From: Elasticomyces elasticus
Taxonomy: Eukaryota > Ascomycota > Dothideomycetes > Mycosphaerellales > Teratosphaeriaceae
DNA length: 64,000 nucleotides
Assembly (NCBI GenBank): GCA_035926095.1
Contig: JAVRQT010000005.1
Location: 1,364,001 to 1,428,000, forward strand
Direction: 5' to 3'
In this document: positions 11,956 to 21,527 of the stretch, one piece after another
Layout: every line of letters begins with the position of its first letter
Numbering within the stretch: position 1 is the first letter of the stretch
Made by a program: the position numbers and the translations under genes
Notes under the pieces: model-generated
Database searches by the model: none
What the model saw: only the letters and a program-made list of their open reading frames with translations
What the model was told of the DNA's origin: nothing

Positions 11956-13692
11956 ATGCGCAACGAGCAGGTCGCCGCTTACAGCAATTCCGACGAGGCC
12001 GTGATGCAGGCTTACTACGAGTCGTTTGACGACGTATACCTTGCGGCTGGCAATGGAGACCTGGACGACTCGGCTAACCTTGATGATCTACTGAATCTTG
12101 TACGAAGCAGCATCTCCAAGAACTTCGTCGTCGACTTCAACGACAGCGATGCGTATACTGCATTGGATCTTCCGGCTACGTCCGTCGCACGGCTGCTAGA
12201 CGCTGGCTTGCCAGATGCCTCTTCTGCTCGCTGGATCAATGTTTGGTGCCCCTACAGCCAGCAACCTCTTCTGAGTGCGCTCGCACAGCACTACGACTTC
12301 TCGCCAAGGTTGTTGGGACTGATGTGCTCCGACCCACGGCTGCGCAGGTCTCCTGCCGTGTCCAGCCAACAAGACCAACAGTCGATGCGCAAGCATGCGT
12401 GGCGTTCTGGATCAACCGTCACAGCGTCGTCAGACACAGAGCGAGGCTCGGATGAGCTCTCCGACCTTGGCTCGGCTGTTAGTCAAGATTCCCTGGCAGG
12501 AGGCATTCTGTACCGCATCGTCGACGATATCTGGCATTATACTTCAGTGGACCTGGGCCGCAACTATGTCTGCATTGGATACAACTCACTGTATGGCACG
12601 AAGCCAGCAGGTGTCGAATATGGCGATGATGTCCTTCCTCACTGTGTCCGAGTGTGGACATGGTTAGTACTTTGCGATGACAGCACGATCATCACAGTCA
12701 ACGAAGACCCTTACCCGTTCGCCAATGGCAGACTTGACAAGTTACAGGAGCGTATCTTGCAGGAAACTCGTCGCAATCTTATCAACGTCTTTCGCTCGCT
12801 GTCTCGCGTTGACGAAAACGAGCGCATGGCCCAACAACCCATGACACTTCTCCCGATCCGCACTAGGCTAGGCGACACGCCAGAGGAAACAGCTCATCGA
12901 GGTCCTGACACGCCTGGTTTACTCTTCTACTATCTCTTCGAGAACTTCCATAACAGCTACACTCTGGTGACGCGCAAGGAAAGCCGCTACGGCGTCGAGC
13001 TGCATGATCTACGCGCACAAATGATGGCCGCCCCAAAGCTGCACCACATCGATCGACTCGAAAGCATTGGGCGAGAGCTTGGTGTTCTCAAGCGCCACTA
13101 TCAGAGTCACATTCGCATCATCGATAGGCTACTGGAACCTCAGACCATGACCGCTGCGTCTCTTCAGGGTTCTCGCATCGTAGATGATGAGAGCCAAGGA
13201 TCGCTGCATACCGTTCGCGCAGTCGTCACCGAGAAGGAGAGTCTGCTTGGCGTTTCCCTCAGCTCAGCAGCAAGAGTCCACTTTCGAAGACTGCAAGATT
13301 GGATTGATCTATATGCTCTGTCCGAGGTGGAAGAGTACCTCAAGCAGAAAGAGTCGCTTGTCGCCATGAACTTCAACCTCATTGCGATGAACCAGAGCTT
13401 CGCTACAGAACGATTAACCAAAGTCGCCCTGCTCATGACCAAGGCTACCATACTATTCTTACCGGTCAGCTTCATGTCCGGATACTTCGGCATCAATCTC
13501 GGCAACGAACAAGAGTATACAGTGAAAGAGTTCTGGATTTGTTTTGCTGCGATCTTCGCCTGCAGCTGGGTGACACTGGTTGTTTTTGGTGTGTTCAGCG
13601 GAAGTATGCAGACAATCGACCTCTTCATCAGACTGTGGTCAGGTATGAAGGGTATATCGCGGCGATGCAGGCAGTTCATTCGCAGTATATAG
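11956..13692 (+). CDS. CorA-like divalent cation transporter, membrane protein
   Basis: A single exon of 578 residues. The long N-terminal portion is soluble. A helical stretch with paired basic and acidic residues leads into two C-terminal transmembrane segments, around residues 490-512 and 525-550, with the CorA-type signature between them. The signature reads YFGIN instead of the classical YGMN. This two-helix C-terminal layout is that of the CorA/Mrs2/Alr superfamily, whose pentamers carry Mg2+ or related ions. Many filamentous fungi have such divergent paralogues annotated only as CorA-like. Whether this one still selects Mg2+ is unclear because the GMN loop is altered. The gene is convergent with the tRNA ligase gene, 148 bp apart. 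Confidence 0.8.
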   Translation: MRNEQVAAYSNSDEAVMQAYYESFDDVYLAAGNGDLDDSANLDDLLNLVRSSISKNFVVDFNDSDAYTALDLPATSVARLLDAGLPDASSARWINVWCPYSQQPLLSALAQHYDFSPRLLGLMCSDPRLRRSPAVSSQQDQQSMRKHAWRSGSTVTASSDTERGSDELSDLGSAVSQDSLAGGILYRIVDDIWHYTSVDLGRNYVCIGYNSLYGTKPAGVEYGDDVLPHCVRVWTWLVLCDDSTIITVNEDPYPFANGRLDKLQERILQETRRNLINVFRSLSRVDENERMAQQPMTLLPIRTRLGDTPEETAHRGPDTPGLLFYYLFENFHNSYTLVTRKESRYGVELHDLRAQMMAAPKLHHIDRLESIGRELGVLKRHYQSHIRIIDRLLEPQTMTAASLQGSRIVDDESQGSLHTVRAVVTEKESLLGVSLSSAARVHFRRLQDWIDLYALSEVEEYLKQKESLVAMNFNLIAMNQSFATERLTKVALLMTKATILFLPVSFMSGYFGINLGNEQEYTVKEFWICFAAIFACSWVTLVVFGVFSGSMQTIDLFIRLWSGMKGISRRCRQFIRSI

Positions 13693-13840
13693 GGTATCTC
13701 TACAGTCGCGTGCTGTCGTTTCATGTCGCATACCATCCGTCTCATGCTCTCATACTCGTTTTCATGCCGATGCATGTCGCATTTCAACGCCAGCCAGTGC
13801 ACGCTATGCAGCACAGGCAACATGCATTCAGTAAAACCGC

Positions 13841-16315
13841 TCAATGCTTTTGCAAAATTCCTCTTACAGTACCCTCAAGCTCCACATTCCCCTTCACAGC
13901 CAACTCCATAATCCCATTCTCACCACTGCCCTGCTGCATCCACTGCGTCAGCAAGTTGTTGGACTCCATCGGCTTGATGCTAGGGTTCTCCGTTCCAACA
14001 GTGATATGCGGTGTTTCGTTGACGGTAGTGAATTGCTCGCCGCCCTCGTCGAACGGACTTAAGCGCACCACAAACGCCATGACACGGCTGTCCCAGACCA
14101 GGCGCTCGAGGCGGACCTTGCACATGCCCAGCTTTGGTTCGGGCAAGGGGAACGGACGACCTTCAGTCGGCGCAACCGCTTTTGTGTGCATGTCGAGTAG
14201 CTTGTTCCAGAGATCAGCGGGCTTGCCAGGTTGGCCCGACGCAGCGCGGTGAATGAGCGTGATGTGAAACTCGGTTTGCAGACGCCGTAGTCGCTTGAGC
14301 GAGTTGTACATCTGAGCAGTCTCGGGAGTTGCCTCACGGAATACTGCCTCCAGTACCGCAGACACACGAGCTGCAGGGACTTGTACACCAAAGTACTCGA
14401 CCTTGCGCTCTTTCTGCTTTCCGTTCGATTGTCCGTTGGTGCCGTTGGTGCTGCTCGACTGCTTGTTGCTGTTGCTGTTATTATTACGTGAATTGATCTC
14501 ATGCTTGATGTCGACAGAGTAGTTGTTCATCGCTTTGTGGATGGCCGCATCCATCTCCTCCGCGCTGGGCTTGTCCTGGCCGTCGAACAGCTTCGGGTAC
14601 TCAGAATACAACCGGTTGACCACCGTCTCTAGGTTCTCGCGAGAGTCTGCACACGGATCCAGGTCGATGACGCTGTCGAAGCCATCGTCGGGATGCGAGT
14701 CGGCTTCGACTGGCTGAAATCGGTGCATGAAGCCTTCCATGATCTCGATAATGAAGTTAGGATCCTTGCTGCCGGCCTGAATTGTTTGATGGTTGTCACC
14801 ACGATTTAGGACCCGCTCACGAGTCGCAGCTCGGATGTCGTCGTAGTTGCTGCGCTCATGCACGTATTGCAGACATACGAGGTGGGCATTTGGTACGATC
14901 TTCATGACATCCGTGATCAGCTGCTCGCGCTCGCGCTTCTGGTGGTTGTTCCGATCTCCGATCATGACAGGATGCTCGTTGAGTTCCCGGCAGCAAGCGC
15001 TCGCAAAGGCAAATGGCTTGGCTTTCTTGACCGTGATGTTGTCGTTCTGCACGTGGCCCCAACCGAAGAGTTTGCACAATGCAAGGGCCACAGTGGTTTT
15101 GCCGCAGCCGATAGTGGCGACAGGGACGAGCACCACATTCTTCGTCACGTTGTTGTGAGACACCTCGCCCTCCTGCTCTTCTTGACGGATGATGTCCGAG
15201 CCCTTCTGTCCGCGGTAGGCGAGGAACTCATCTCGTAGCTTGATGATGCCGTGATTTGCCTGATACGCTTTGCCCAGGCTGGGGTTCTCGTGTAACTTTC
15301 GTCGCGCAAAGTCGAGATACGCCTCCGTGATCTTCTTGTGCTTCTTAATCTTCGGCTGCCGACCCGCAATGAACGCCTTCGTGCACTCACGCCACTGCCT
15401 GTACATCAAGTAAGGTTCGTCGAACTTGTACTTGAAGAACCAGTCGTGCCAATCGCCTGTGTTCGCCTTTGACTGACAGCGAATGACAAACCCCTCAGTG
15501 TCGCGGCCAGCATAGTGTCCAGTCTCTGCAGTCGTGTCGAGGAAGGTTTTCACCTCCTCGATGGTATCCTTGATGATGTACATCGTCTTGCGGAATGCCC
15601 ACTCCTCGGCGAACGTGTCGACAAGGTGATGCGGATACGTTGCGAACTCGGGGAGGTTGAGGTTGATACCATGCAGATAGAGACCAGCCGCCTCAGGTGT
15701 GTATTCCAGAACGTGCTCCTCAAACTCATCATCACAGAGTTCGGCGACTGCGGTGGCGTTCATCTCCCGTAGCTTCATGGCGAGCTGCTGACGTGTGCGT
15801 CCGATTGTCGCAAGTTGCCTGTCGACCCATTTCTCGCCCGCCTGTGCGTGACTCACTTCTGTATCGCCGCGCGAACCGGTAGAGTGCTTGCTGCAGACAA
15901 GCAAAGTGCCATCTTCGAGCCCAGAGATGAAGATGATGCAACCGTTCTCCTTGACGCTGAGCTCGTACGGTCCTCGCGTGTCGCGCTCCACATTGCGCCA
16001 CTCGGTCTCACGCACTTCGCCGTGGTTGAAGAACTTGTCGTAGCCTCGTATAACGATCTCTCGCTGACCATCCTGGCGCTTGGTTGTGAATAGTCCGCGA
16101 GAGTAGGTCGGTAGGTTTGGTTTCTTATAGTCCCAGTCTGACATTCGCCAGGAGTTGACTTTGACCTGGGATCCAGCAACATCGAAAGTGGCCATCTTGA
16201 CGGAGAAACCACCCTTACCCTTGCCGTTTCCCTTGTTGGCTTCCAGACCTCGCAACATCTCGGCAACCTCGTGGGCATCTTGTGGCCGGTACGGAGCCTC
16301 GCTCAGGTGAGCCAT
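13841..16315 (-). CDS. TRL1: Fungal tRNA ligase Trl1 (ligase-kinase-phosphodiesterase)
   Basis: One uninterrupted frame of 824 residues, close to the yeast length of 827. The N-terminal adenylyltransferase domain carries the nucleotidyl-lysine motif KENG (K122). The central polynucleotide kinase domain has a P-loop, GCGKTT, near residue 405. The C-terminal cyclic phosphodiesterase domain has its two HxT motifs, HITLI near 683 and HITVG near 769. Trl1 joins tRNA exon halves after intron removal and also ligates the HAC1-type mRNA during the unfolded-protein response. A low-complexity Asn/Ser linker sits between the kinase and phosphodiesterase domains. All three activities look intact. Confidence 0.96.
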   Translation of the reverse strand: MAHLSEAPYRPQDAHEVAEMLRGLEANKGNGKGKGGFSVKMATFDVAGSQVKVNSWRMSDWDYKKPNLPTYSRGLFTTKRQDGQREIVIRGYDKFFNHGEVRETEWRNVERDTRGPYELSVKENGCIIFISGLEDGTLLVCSKHSTGSRGDTEVSHAQAGEKWVDRQLATIGRTRQQLAMKLREMNATAVAELCDDEFEEHVLEYTPEAAGLYLHGINLNLPEFATYPHHLVDTFAEEWAFRKTMYIIKDTIEEVKTFLDTTAETGHYAGRDTEGFVIRCQSKANTGDWHDWFFKYKFDEPYLMYRQWRECTKAFIAGRQPKIKKHKKITEAYLDFARRKLHENPSLGKAYQANHGIIKLRDEFLAYRGQKGSDIIRQEEQEGEVSHNNVTKNVVLVPVATIGCGKTTVALALCKLFGWGHVQNDNITVKKAKPFAFASACCRELNEHPVMIGDRNNHQKREREQLITDVMKIVPNAHLVCLQYVHERSNYDDIRAATRERVLNRGDNHQTIQAGSKDPNFIIEIMEGFMHRFQPVEADSHPDDGFDSVIDLDPCADSRENLETVVNRLYSEYPKLFDGQDKPSAEEMDAAIHKAMNNYSVDIKHEINSRNNNSNSNKQSSSTNGTNGQSNGKQKERKVEYFGVQVPAARVSAVLEAVFREATPETAQMYNSLKRLRRLQTEFHITLIHRAASGQPGKPADLWNKLLDMHTKAVAPTEGRPFPLPEPKLGMCKVRLERLVWDSRVMAFVVRLSPFDEGGEQFTTVNETPHITVGTENPSIKPMESNNLLTQWMQQGSGENGIMELAVKGNVELEGTVRGILQKH

Positions 16316-16807
16316 GATTACGGTTAGATACGGTTGTGAGAGACGTTCGAGTGTTCGAGTGCTTCGAGCTTGTCGGAGATCAGCTCTTTCTTCACAACTT
16401 GCACCTGCGTGGTAGTGTTTGTTTGAGTGTTGTTGTTGTCCTTGAAGAAATCTGGAAAGCTTTTATTGTTGTTGGTGAAGCACCACAGCCACACTCGTGG
16501 TAATGACTCAATTCACGAATGCTCCGCCGAACGCCGAGAGAAGACACCGCACGACCGTGAACCTCACTGTCACTGTGACTGGAGATGAACTTGGGAGGAT
16601 GACTGTTTCTTCGTGGAGGCTTGGCGTCGTGTTTGGAGTGGAGGTGGAAAGAGCGGCTACGTCATAGCAACACGAGCAGTGTTTCGATTCACATACATAC
16701 ATGTACCGGTACAGTAGAGGACTATGTCTCATAGAACCCAGCAAGCATCTTCAGCAACGATACTCCCGAGGTAGCGCATATTCCATATCTTTTAATTCCG
16801 AACACGT
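16316..16807. other. Intergenic: Trl1 promoter and 3' region of the next minus-strand gene
   Basis: 492 bp without a gene. It should hold the Trl1 promoter and the terminator of the gene ending at 16808. A CATACATACATG run lies near 16691-16702. Confidence 0.5.
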
Positions 16808-17657
16808 TCACGATGCAAAGATCCGCTTCAGCCCCGATACAATAGCCACCTGTTCCACCACGCCGGGAAGGTTATCCTCGTCCCAGCTCGTCGCAAGCAC
16901 ACTGACATAGAAAGGCTTTACCGTCTCCATGACATTGGTGTTGGTTGCGAAATGCACAATGGCATCCGGATCCACCGGATTGATGGCCTGCACACAGTCT
17001 GGCTCAGCATCCGCGATGCCCTCCAGAGTATCAGCCTGGCGGACGTCAGTGATGGCCACGACGAGCTATGCGGATTTCTTGGTGTACCTTTTTAGTCTCG
17101 TGTGTCTCCCATTGCTCCGGCAAGGGATCAAGAGTGTCCTCCCCGTTGAAGCACACGGTGATGATGCGATCGTCGCCCCCGATCCGACACAGAAACATGG
17201 CCAAACCCGTCGCAGTTATCAGTTCGCCAGGCGAGGGAATCAGGAATGTGAGTAACGCGCGCTGACGACTTTGGAACCACGACCGCTTGGGGCAGCAAAT
17301 GCACTGCTTCCAGTGCGGGCCGACAGTCTTCGAAGGCTGACTGTTCGTTGTGAGAATGCCGTAGTCGTGCAGCCGGATGAGAGTGGAAATCGCTGGTGTC
17401 GTCTCGGCGTATGGGGGACCCATGTCGTAAGGACTGAACTCCCGTTCACCCACGAGAAAGGCACAATTGAGCTTGATGATGTCTGCGTACGACTTCGCCG
17501 TGCGCCACTCCGTGATGGAAGCCAGGTCTTCCTCAGAGAACTCCCCTCTCTTGCGAGCTTCGATGCATTTGATTAGACCTTCATCGCAGTGGCCGCCGTA
17601 CAGTCGGTTGTACCTCTCCTGTACAGTGTCCTCTGACATGATGTGGTCGTGTGTCAT
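16808..17657 (-). CDS. DUF6919-like protein of unknown function
   Basis: Exons 17657-17088 and 17035-16808 are joined across a 52-nt intron (GTACAC, branch CTGAC, CAG), giving 265 residues. A central region with WRTAKSYADIIKLNCAFL, a GPPYAET segment, LRLHDYGILTTNSQP and QRALLTFLIPS resembles the DUF6919 family, best known from actinobacteria. A CICC cysteine cluster follows. No catalytic motif is recognised. I placed the start at the ATG at 17657, which has an A at -3 and follows a pyrimidine-rich leader; in-frame starts further up at 17729 or beyond cannot be excluded. The family call is from memory of the pattern and is tentative; the gene model is stronger than the name. Confidence 0.6.
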
Positions 17658-17945
17658 TGTTGCTTGACGAGTGGTGGAGGAGCAGAGATTTGAGTGAGTG
17701 AGGAGAAGAGGTGTAGTGGAGTCGGTCATGTAGTAATCTCGGTTCTGAGGTGAAGCGACGTTCAATGAATGAGGCCAAGGAAAGCGCGTGTTCTGATCAG
17801 GCAAGAGTGACACAGGCCTTCAGTAGATTTAATTCTGCTCAAAATATCACAATCCAGTGTACGCCAGGCACCATCGCTAATATATCAGTCGTCAATGGCG
17901 TTCGTCCAAGCATTTCAAACCAATTAAGTTCACCCAGATAATTCT

Positions 17946-18461
17946 TCAAAACCACCTGCCCTGCTGTCTCTGCCCACCGTAGTTCACCCCCTGCCTCGCA
18001 TTCCTGGCGATCTGCTCCTTCTCCTTCCAGTGCGAGTACTCACCACTCCATGTGCTCTGCCAATATTGCAAATCCTCCATCATGCCCGCTGGCCCCCTGC
18101 TGTACAACCACATCCCCAGTGCCGCTGCACCACCCCAGAACACCACCCTTCTCACCAAACGCACCCAGAAGAGCAGTGTCTGCCACAGCATGTCTAGAAT
18201 CTTGAGTGACACGAGCACGATGATAAGGAGAAGCGCAACGGTCGCGAGATCCGGCTTGCGCGAGACCTGATCGATGAGGTGGAGCAGCCATGATTTGGCT
18301 ATGTTGAGTGCGTTGTAGAAGCTGTAGAGGTAGGGCGAATAGGCTGAGAGAGCGGCAACATTGTTGGCGTCGAGGAAGTAGGCTGCCCAGTCTGCGGACG
18401 ATCAGTACATGTAGAAGGTCACGAACAGCTCGATGCAGTACGCACCCTGAACGACGTCCAT
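17946..18461 (-). CDS. Apq12-like nuclear envelope/ER membrane protein
   Basis: A 16-nt first exon, 18461-18446 (encoding MDVVQ plus one base), joins 18391-17946 across a 54-nt intron, giving 153 residues. The protein has a short N-terminus with an AYSPYLYSFYNAL segment, then two hydrophobic stretches (ATVALLLIIVLVSL and a later VVFWGGAAALGMWLYS) separated by LWQTLLFWVRLVRR. This is the layout of the fungal nuclear pore assembly and biogenesis family (Apq12), a small protein of the nuclear envelope and ER that affects membrane fluidity, pore assembly and mRNA export. Because the first exon is so short, automatic gene finders may miss this start. Confidence 0.82.
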
Positions 18462-19017
18462 CTTCGCGGACCTTGGCTTGTGTAGAATGAGCTTGTCCCG
18501 AGACTGTCTCGTCTTGTAGCTGTGCTCTCGCGTGGTAGGAGTGATGAGCCAGATACAGGCCAGCAAGTTGAAGCCAACGGACGATGCAAGTTGTCAAAAG
18601 TGTCAAGATGCGGAGACGCGCCGGACTTGTATGTGAAACCCTTGGCAGTGCACGGACCTCACGCGCAAGTGAATTGAGAACGCCACCTCTCCACGAAGTC
18701 CTGTTCCTGCCCACAAATGATTGCAAGATGTACGTACTACGAGGTCACAAATTTGCGGCATCGCTTTCAATGGTTGAAGACCGTATATGATTCTGGGGGC
18801 ACCAGTACCTACGCGCAAAGCAAGAATATTGATGAGACAGTTCGATACGAATTCAAGCGTTTATTGCTTTCGTTATGTGTACAAGAGAGCTCCGCCGTGC
18901 TTGCTAAACTAAGGTATGTTTTCTTAAGCAACGTCAAAATCTCGAGAGAGCGATGGTTTCATCAGCGCATTCAAAGCAGCCGTAACCGTGGTATCATAAA
19001 CGCCAACAAAGCAAACT
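18462..19017. other. Intergenic between two minus-strand genes
   Basis: 556 bp holding the Apq12-like gene promoter and the 3' region of the membrane-protein gene. Open frames here are short and unconvincing. Confidence 0.5.
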
Positions 19018-20337
19018 TTAGGCCAACTCTTGTCGACCGTAGACAGACTCGCCTCGTGTCGGGCGCCATCCATCTTCACCGTCTTCACCACTCTGCTGTC
19101 CGCGTAGCGATTGCCTTGATGGCCTGCCACTAGACCCACCTTCGCCCGCGAAGTCGAACTCAGATACCTCGGTCCACGACGGGTAGTGAACCATTGGAGA
19201 GTGTCTTCGCTCCGGACTTCTGATTGGGATGATAGGAGAGATAACATCATCGTGTTCGTCGTCCTCTGGGCTGGCGAACGGGTTGTGCTGTGGCTGCTGT
19301 GGCTGCTCACCGTGCATGCGCTGCGCCCAGCTCGTGGTCATCATGGCTGGAACAATCGGTGATGTTGACCTGTGCATATCGTTTTGTTGGGAGGTCGAGG
19401 ACTCATGTGACGGGGTGTCGTGCATGCGTTGTGCCCAACTCGTCGTCATCATAGCAGGAGCAATTGGCGATGTCGGTCTGTGCGTGTCGTATGGTTGAGA
19501 GATTGAGGAATCGTGTGACGGGGTATCGTTATTGATTACCCGATATGATGCTGCGGACACAGCTCCAGAGGACTCGTCGTGGTCCGGCGACGGCGTCTCG
19601 TTGGGGGTGAAGAACGGATTGTCTTCAGAAGTCGACCGGCTCGAATACTGCCTGACGAAAGCCGGATGCATGGCCATGGGTGGAGGCTGCAGGTTGTGGC
19701 CCGCTGGCACGGCTGGACCGACTGGGGCATCAGACATACGGTTGTACTGCTGCATCCACTCCCGAGATGGCCCGTAAGACAAAGTCGACGCCTGCCTCGA
19801 CATTGGTGAGCGCCAGTTCTCCACGTCGCTATCTGTGACACTTGGTGTCGGTCTGCGCTTGAAGAGTGCACCAGTTGCCTTCCTTCGCTTCTGCATGAGA
19901 CAGAAGACAATACCCAACACGATGAGTGCTACAGCACCCACGGCGACACCAATTCCAATCCCGAGCTTCTCGTCGCTCCTCAAACCATGAGTTGGCTTCG
20001 AAGTGTTGGTAGCCTCCGCAAGAATTGACGTCGCTGGCGTTGAGGTCGATTTGGGTGGTACGCTGTAAGTGCTCGAGCCAAGGACTACCGAGGACGGCCA
20101 TGTGAGCGATGCCACTTGTGTGAGAGTCGTCGATGGGTAATATGAGGAAAGTAGCGAGTTTGCTTGACTCCAAAGGGCAAGAGGAATGTCGGTGGTCGAT
20201 GGCGAGGCTGTCGAACCGCTTGCAGATGTTATTGTTGCTGGGGTCGATGTGGTCTCCGTTTGTGCGTTGGCTTGTAACGTTGAACCGGCAATGGCAGCGA
20301 GGGCCATCAGTCGCCCAGCTCCTCGTGTAGGCGCCAT
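19018..20337 (-). CDS. Single-pass membrane protein with Ser/Thr-rich ectodomain (Mid2/Wsc-like architecture)
   Basis: A single exon of 439 residues. An N-terminal signal peptide (ALAAIAGSTLQANA) is followed by about 95 residues rich in Ser and Thr, likely O-glycosylated. One strong transmembrane helix comes next (LGIGIGVAVGAVALIVLGIV), then a basic stop-transfer sequence KRRKATGALFKRR. The cytoplasmic tail of about 280 residues is disordered. The tail contains two tandem 36-residue copies ending in MMTTSWAQRMH. The layout matches fungal wall-stress sensors of the Mid2/Wsc type and other SKG6-like proteins, but no WSC domain is present and the function is not known. I chose the ATG at 20337. 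Confidence 0.8.
   Translation of the reverse strand: MAPTRGAGRLMALAAIAGSTLQANAQTETTSTPATITSASGSTASPSTTDIPLALWSQANSLLSSYYPSTTLTQVASLTWPSSVVLGSSTYSVPPKSTSTPATSILAEATNTSKPTHGLRSDEKLGIGIGVAVGAVALIVLGIVFCLMQKRRKATGALFKRRPTPSVTDSDVENWRSPMSRQASTLSYGPSREWMQQYNRMSDAPVGPAVPAGHNLQPPPMAMHPAFVRQYSSRSTSEDNPFFTPNETPSPDHDESSGAVSAASYRVINNDTPSHDSSISQPYDTHRPTSPIAPAMMTTSWAQRMHDTPSHESSTSQQNDMHRSTSPIVPAMMTTSWAQRMHGEQPQQPQHNPFASPEDDEHDDVISPIIPIRSPERRHSPMVHYPSWTEVSEFDFAGEGGSSGRPSRQSLRGQQSGEDGEDGWRPTRGESVYGRQELA
19313..19528 (-). repeat. In-frame 108-bp tandem duplication within a coding region
   Basis: Two adjacent copies, 19313-19420 and 19421-19528, have a period of 108 bp and encode 36 residues each. They differ by scattered substitutions and no indels, so the frame is kept. 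Confidence 0.92.
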
Positions 20338-21527
20338 AATCAATGTATCGAGCTGCTAATGATCACTGCGTCGTCCCGGCAGGTGAGGTCAGACGTCCAG
20401 CACTCTGCAATGGGATAGATGCAGGCGAGCAGTTTACCAGGCCAGATATGTTGTCAAAGTAGACGACTGGTGGGTATACGAATCGACGATGTTAGTGATG
20501 AGAAGGATGGAGAAGGAGACACTGGTTTGAACCGGGCAAGGCTGGAGATTGGGGAAGACATCATGAAGCGATCGTCGCTGTATGCTCCCAACCTGCTCAA
20601 GACGTGCCGCTCCTTGACAGGCATCCTGCGTTTGTCCACTGCCGAGTGCCACGGTCGAGGTACCCTACGCCTGTGAGTGGTCTGAATCATGATAACGGGA
20701 CAATGGAGAGTGCACCGCCACGATATTGCATCAAATGCAGGGCTCCAATGCATGGCCGCCTCGCTAAGGGCGCCTGTGGTGACAGGTGTGGCTCGAGTTT
20801 CGCTCGGTCGGGAAGCCAACGCAGGGATATCGTGGCGCTTCGCAGCATGTCGTCACCAAGCCGTTGACGAGAGGTTCTCAAACGATGCGATCTGCAGCGG
20901 GCCCTGCCTCTTGTGGCTGATAAGGAAGAGAGGTTCACGGCTCATGGCGCCAAGGCTGTCAAGGGTAAAACCTGTTTCAGAGCCAAAGTGCGGTCATTCC
21001 GCTGACACGTGACAGCACGGGCTTGATACGATTCGTCCAGTCTGACCTCACCTGCAATTCGATAAACAGGCTGCACCGGCTCCACGGCGACCAGCTGGAG
21101 ATCGAGAGTCCCTGAAATCCCTAGGACATTTGATGTTGCTCAAATGCAATTCGCGCAAGACGAACACTCCAAATTACTGGGCCTCAGAGGTTGTCAGCGA
21201 GCGGCATGCGAAGTATCGAGATGCTCGAGATCGAGACCGACCACAAGGACGTTGTCGAAGCCGTAGCAGTACCGTACATGAATGGCTGAGTGGCTGTGCA
21301 GCCATTGATGGCAGCCCGCATATCGGCACGCACAACAGGCGGACTGTTGCCGCATTGGGAGGCTGGTCTCTAGTTTTCAGCAGCTAGCCGTGTACATCGT
21401 CGAGCACCGCAGGTGGTTCACAGCGAACGTAGAACCTGTGGAGAACGTCAGGCGAGTTCTACGTATATGTACCACTGTTGACGGACTGCAGTGTCGCCTC
21501 AAACGTAAAGTCGGTACCAATCACAGC
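20338..21527. other. 1.2-kb gap upstream of the membrane-protein gene
   Basis: The gap lies between two minus-strand genes. Several open frames of 70-120 codons overlap on both strands, which is the pattern expected of non-coding GC-rich DNA. I support no gene here. It contains the promoter of the gene starting at 20337 and the terminator of the SCAP gene. Confidence 0.5.

Noticed and set aside
13164..13844. 226-codon minus-strand frame opposite the CorA-like gene
   Set aside because: It is antisense to the conserved C-terminal part and shows no domain. Its length comes from codon bias on the coding strand.
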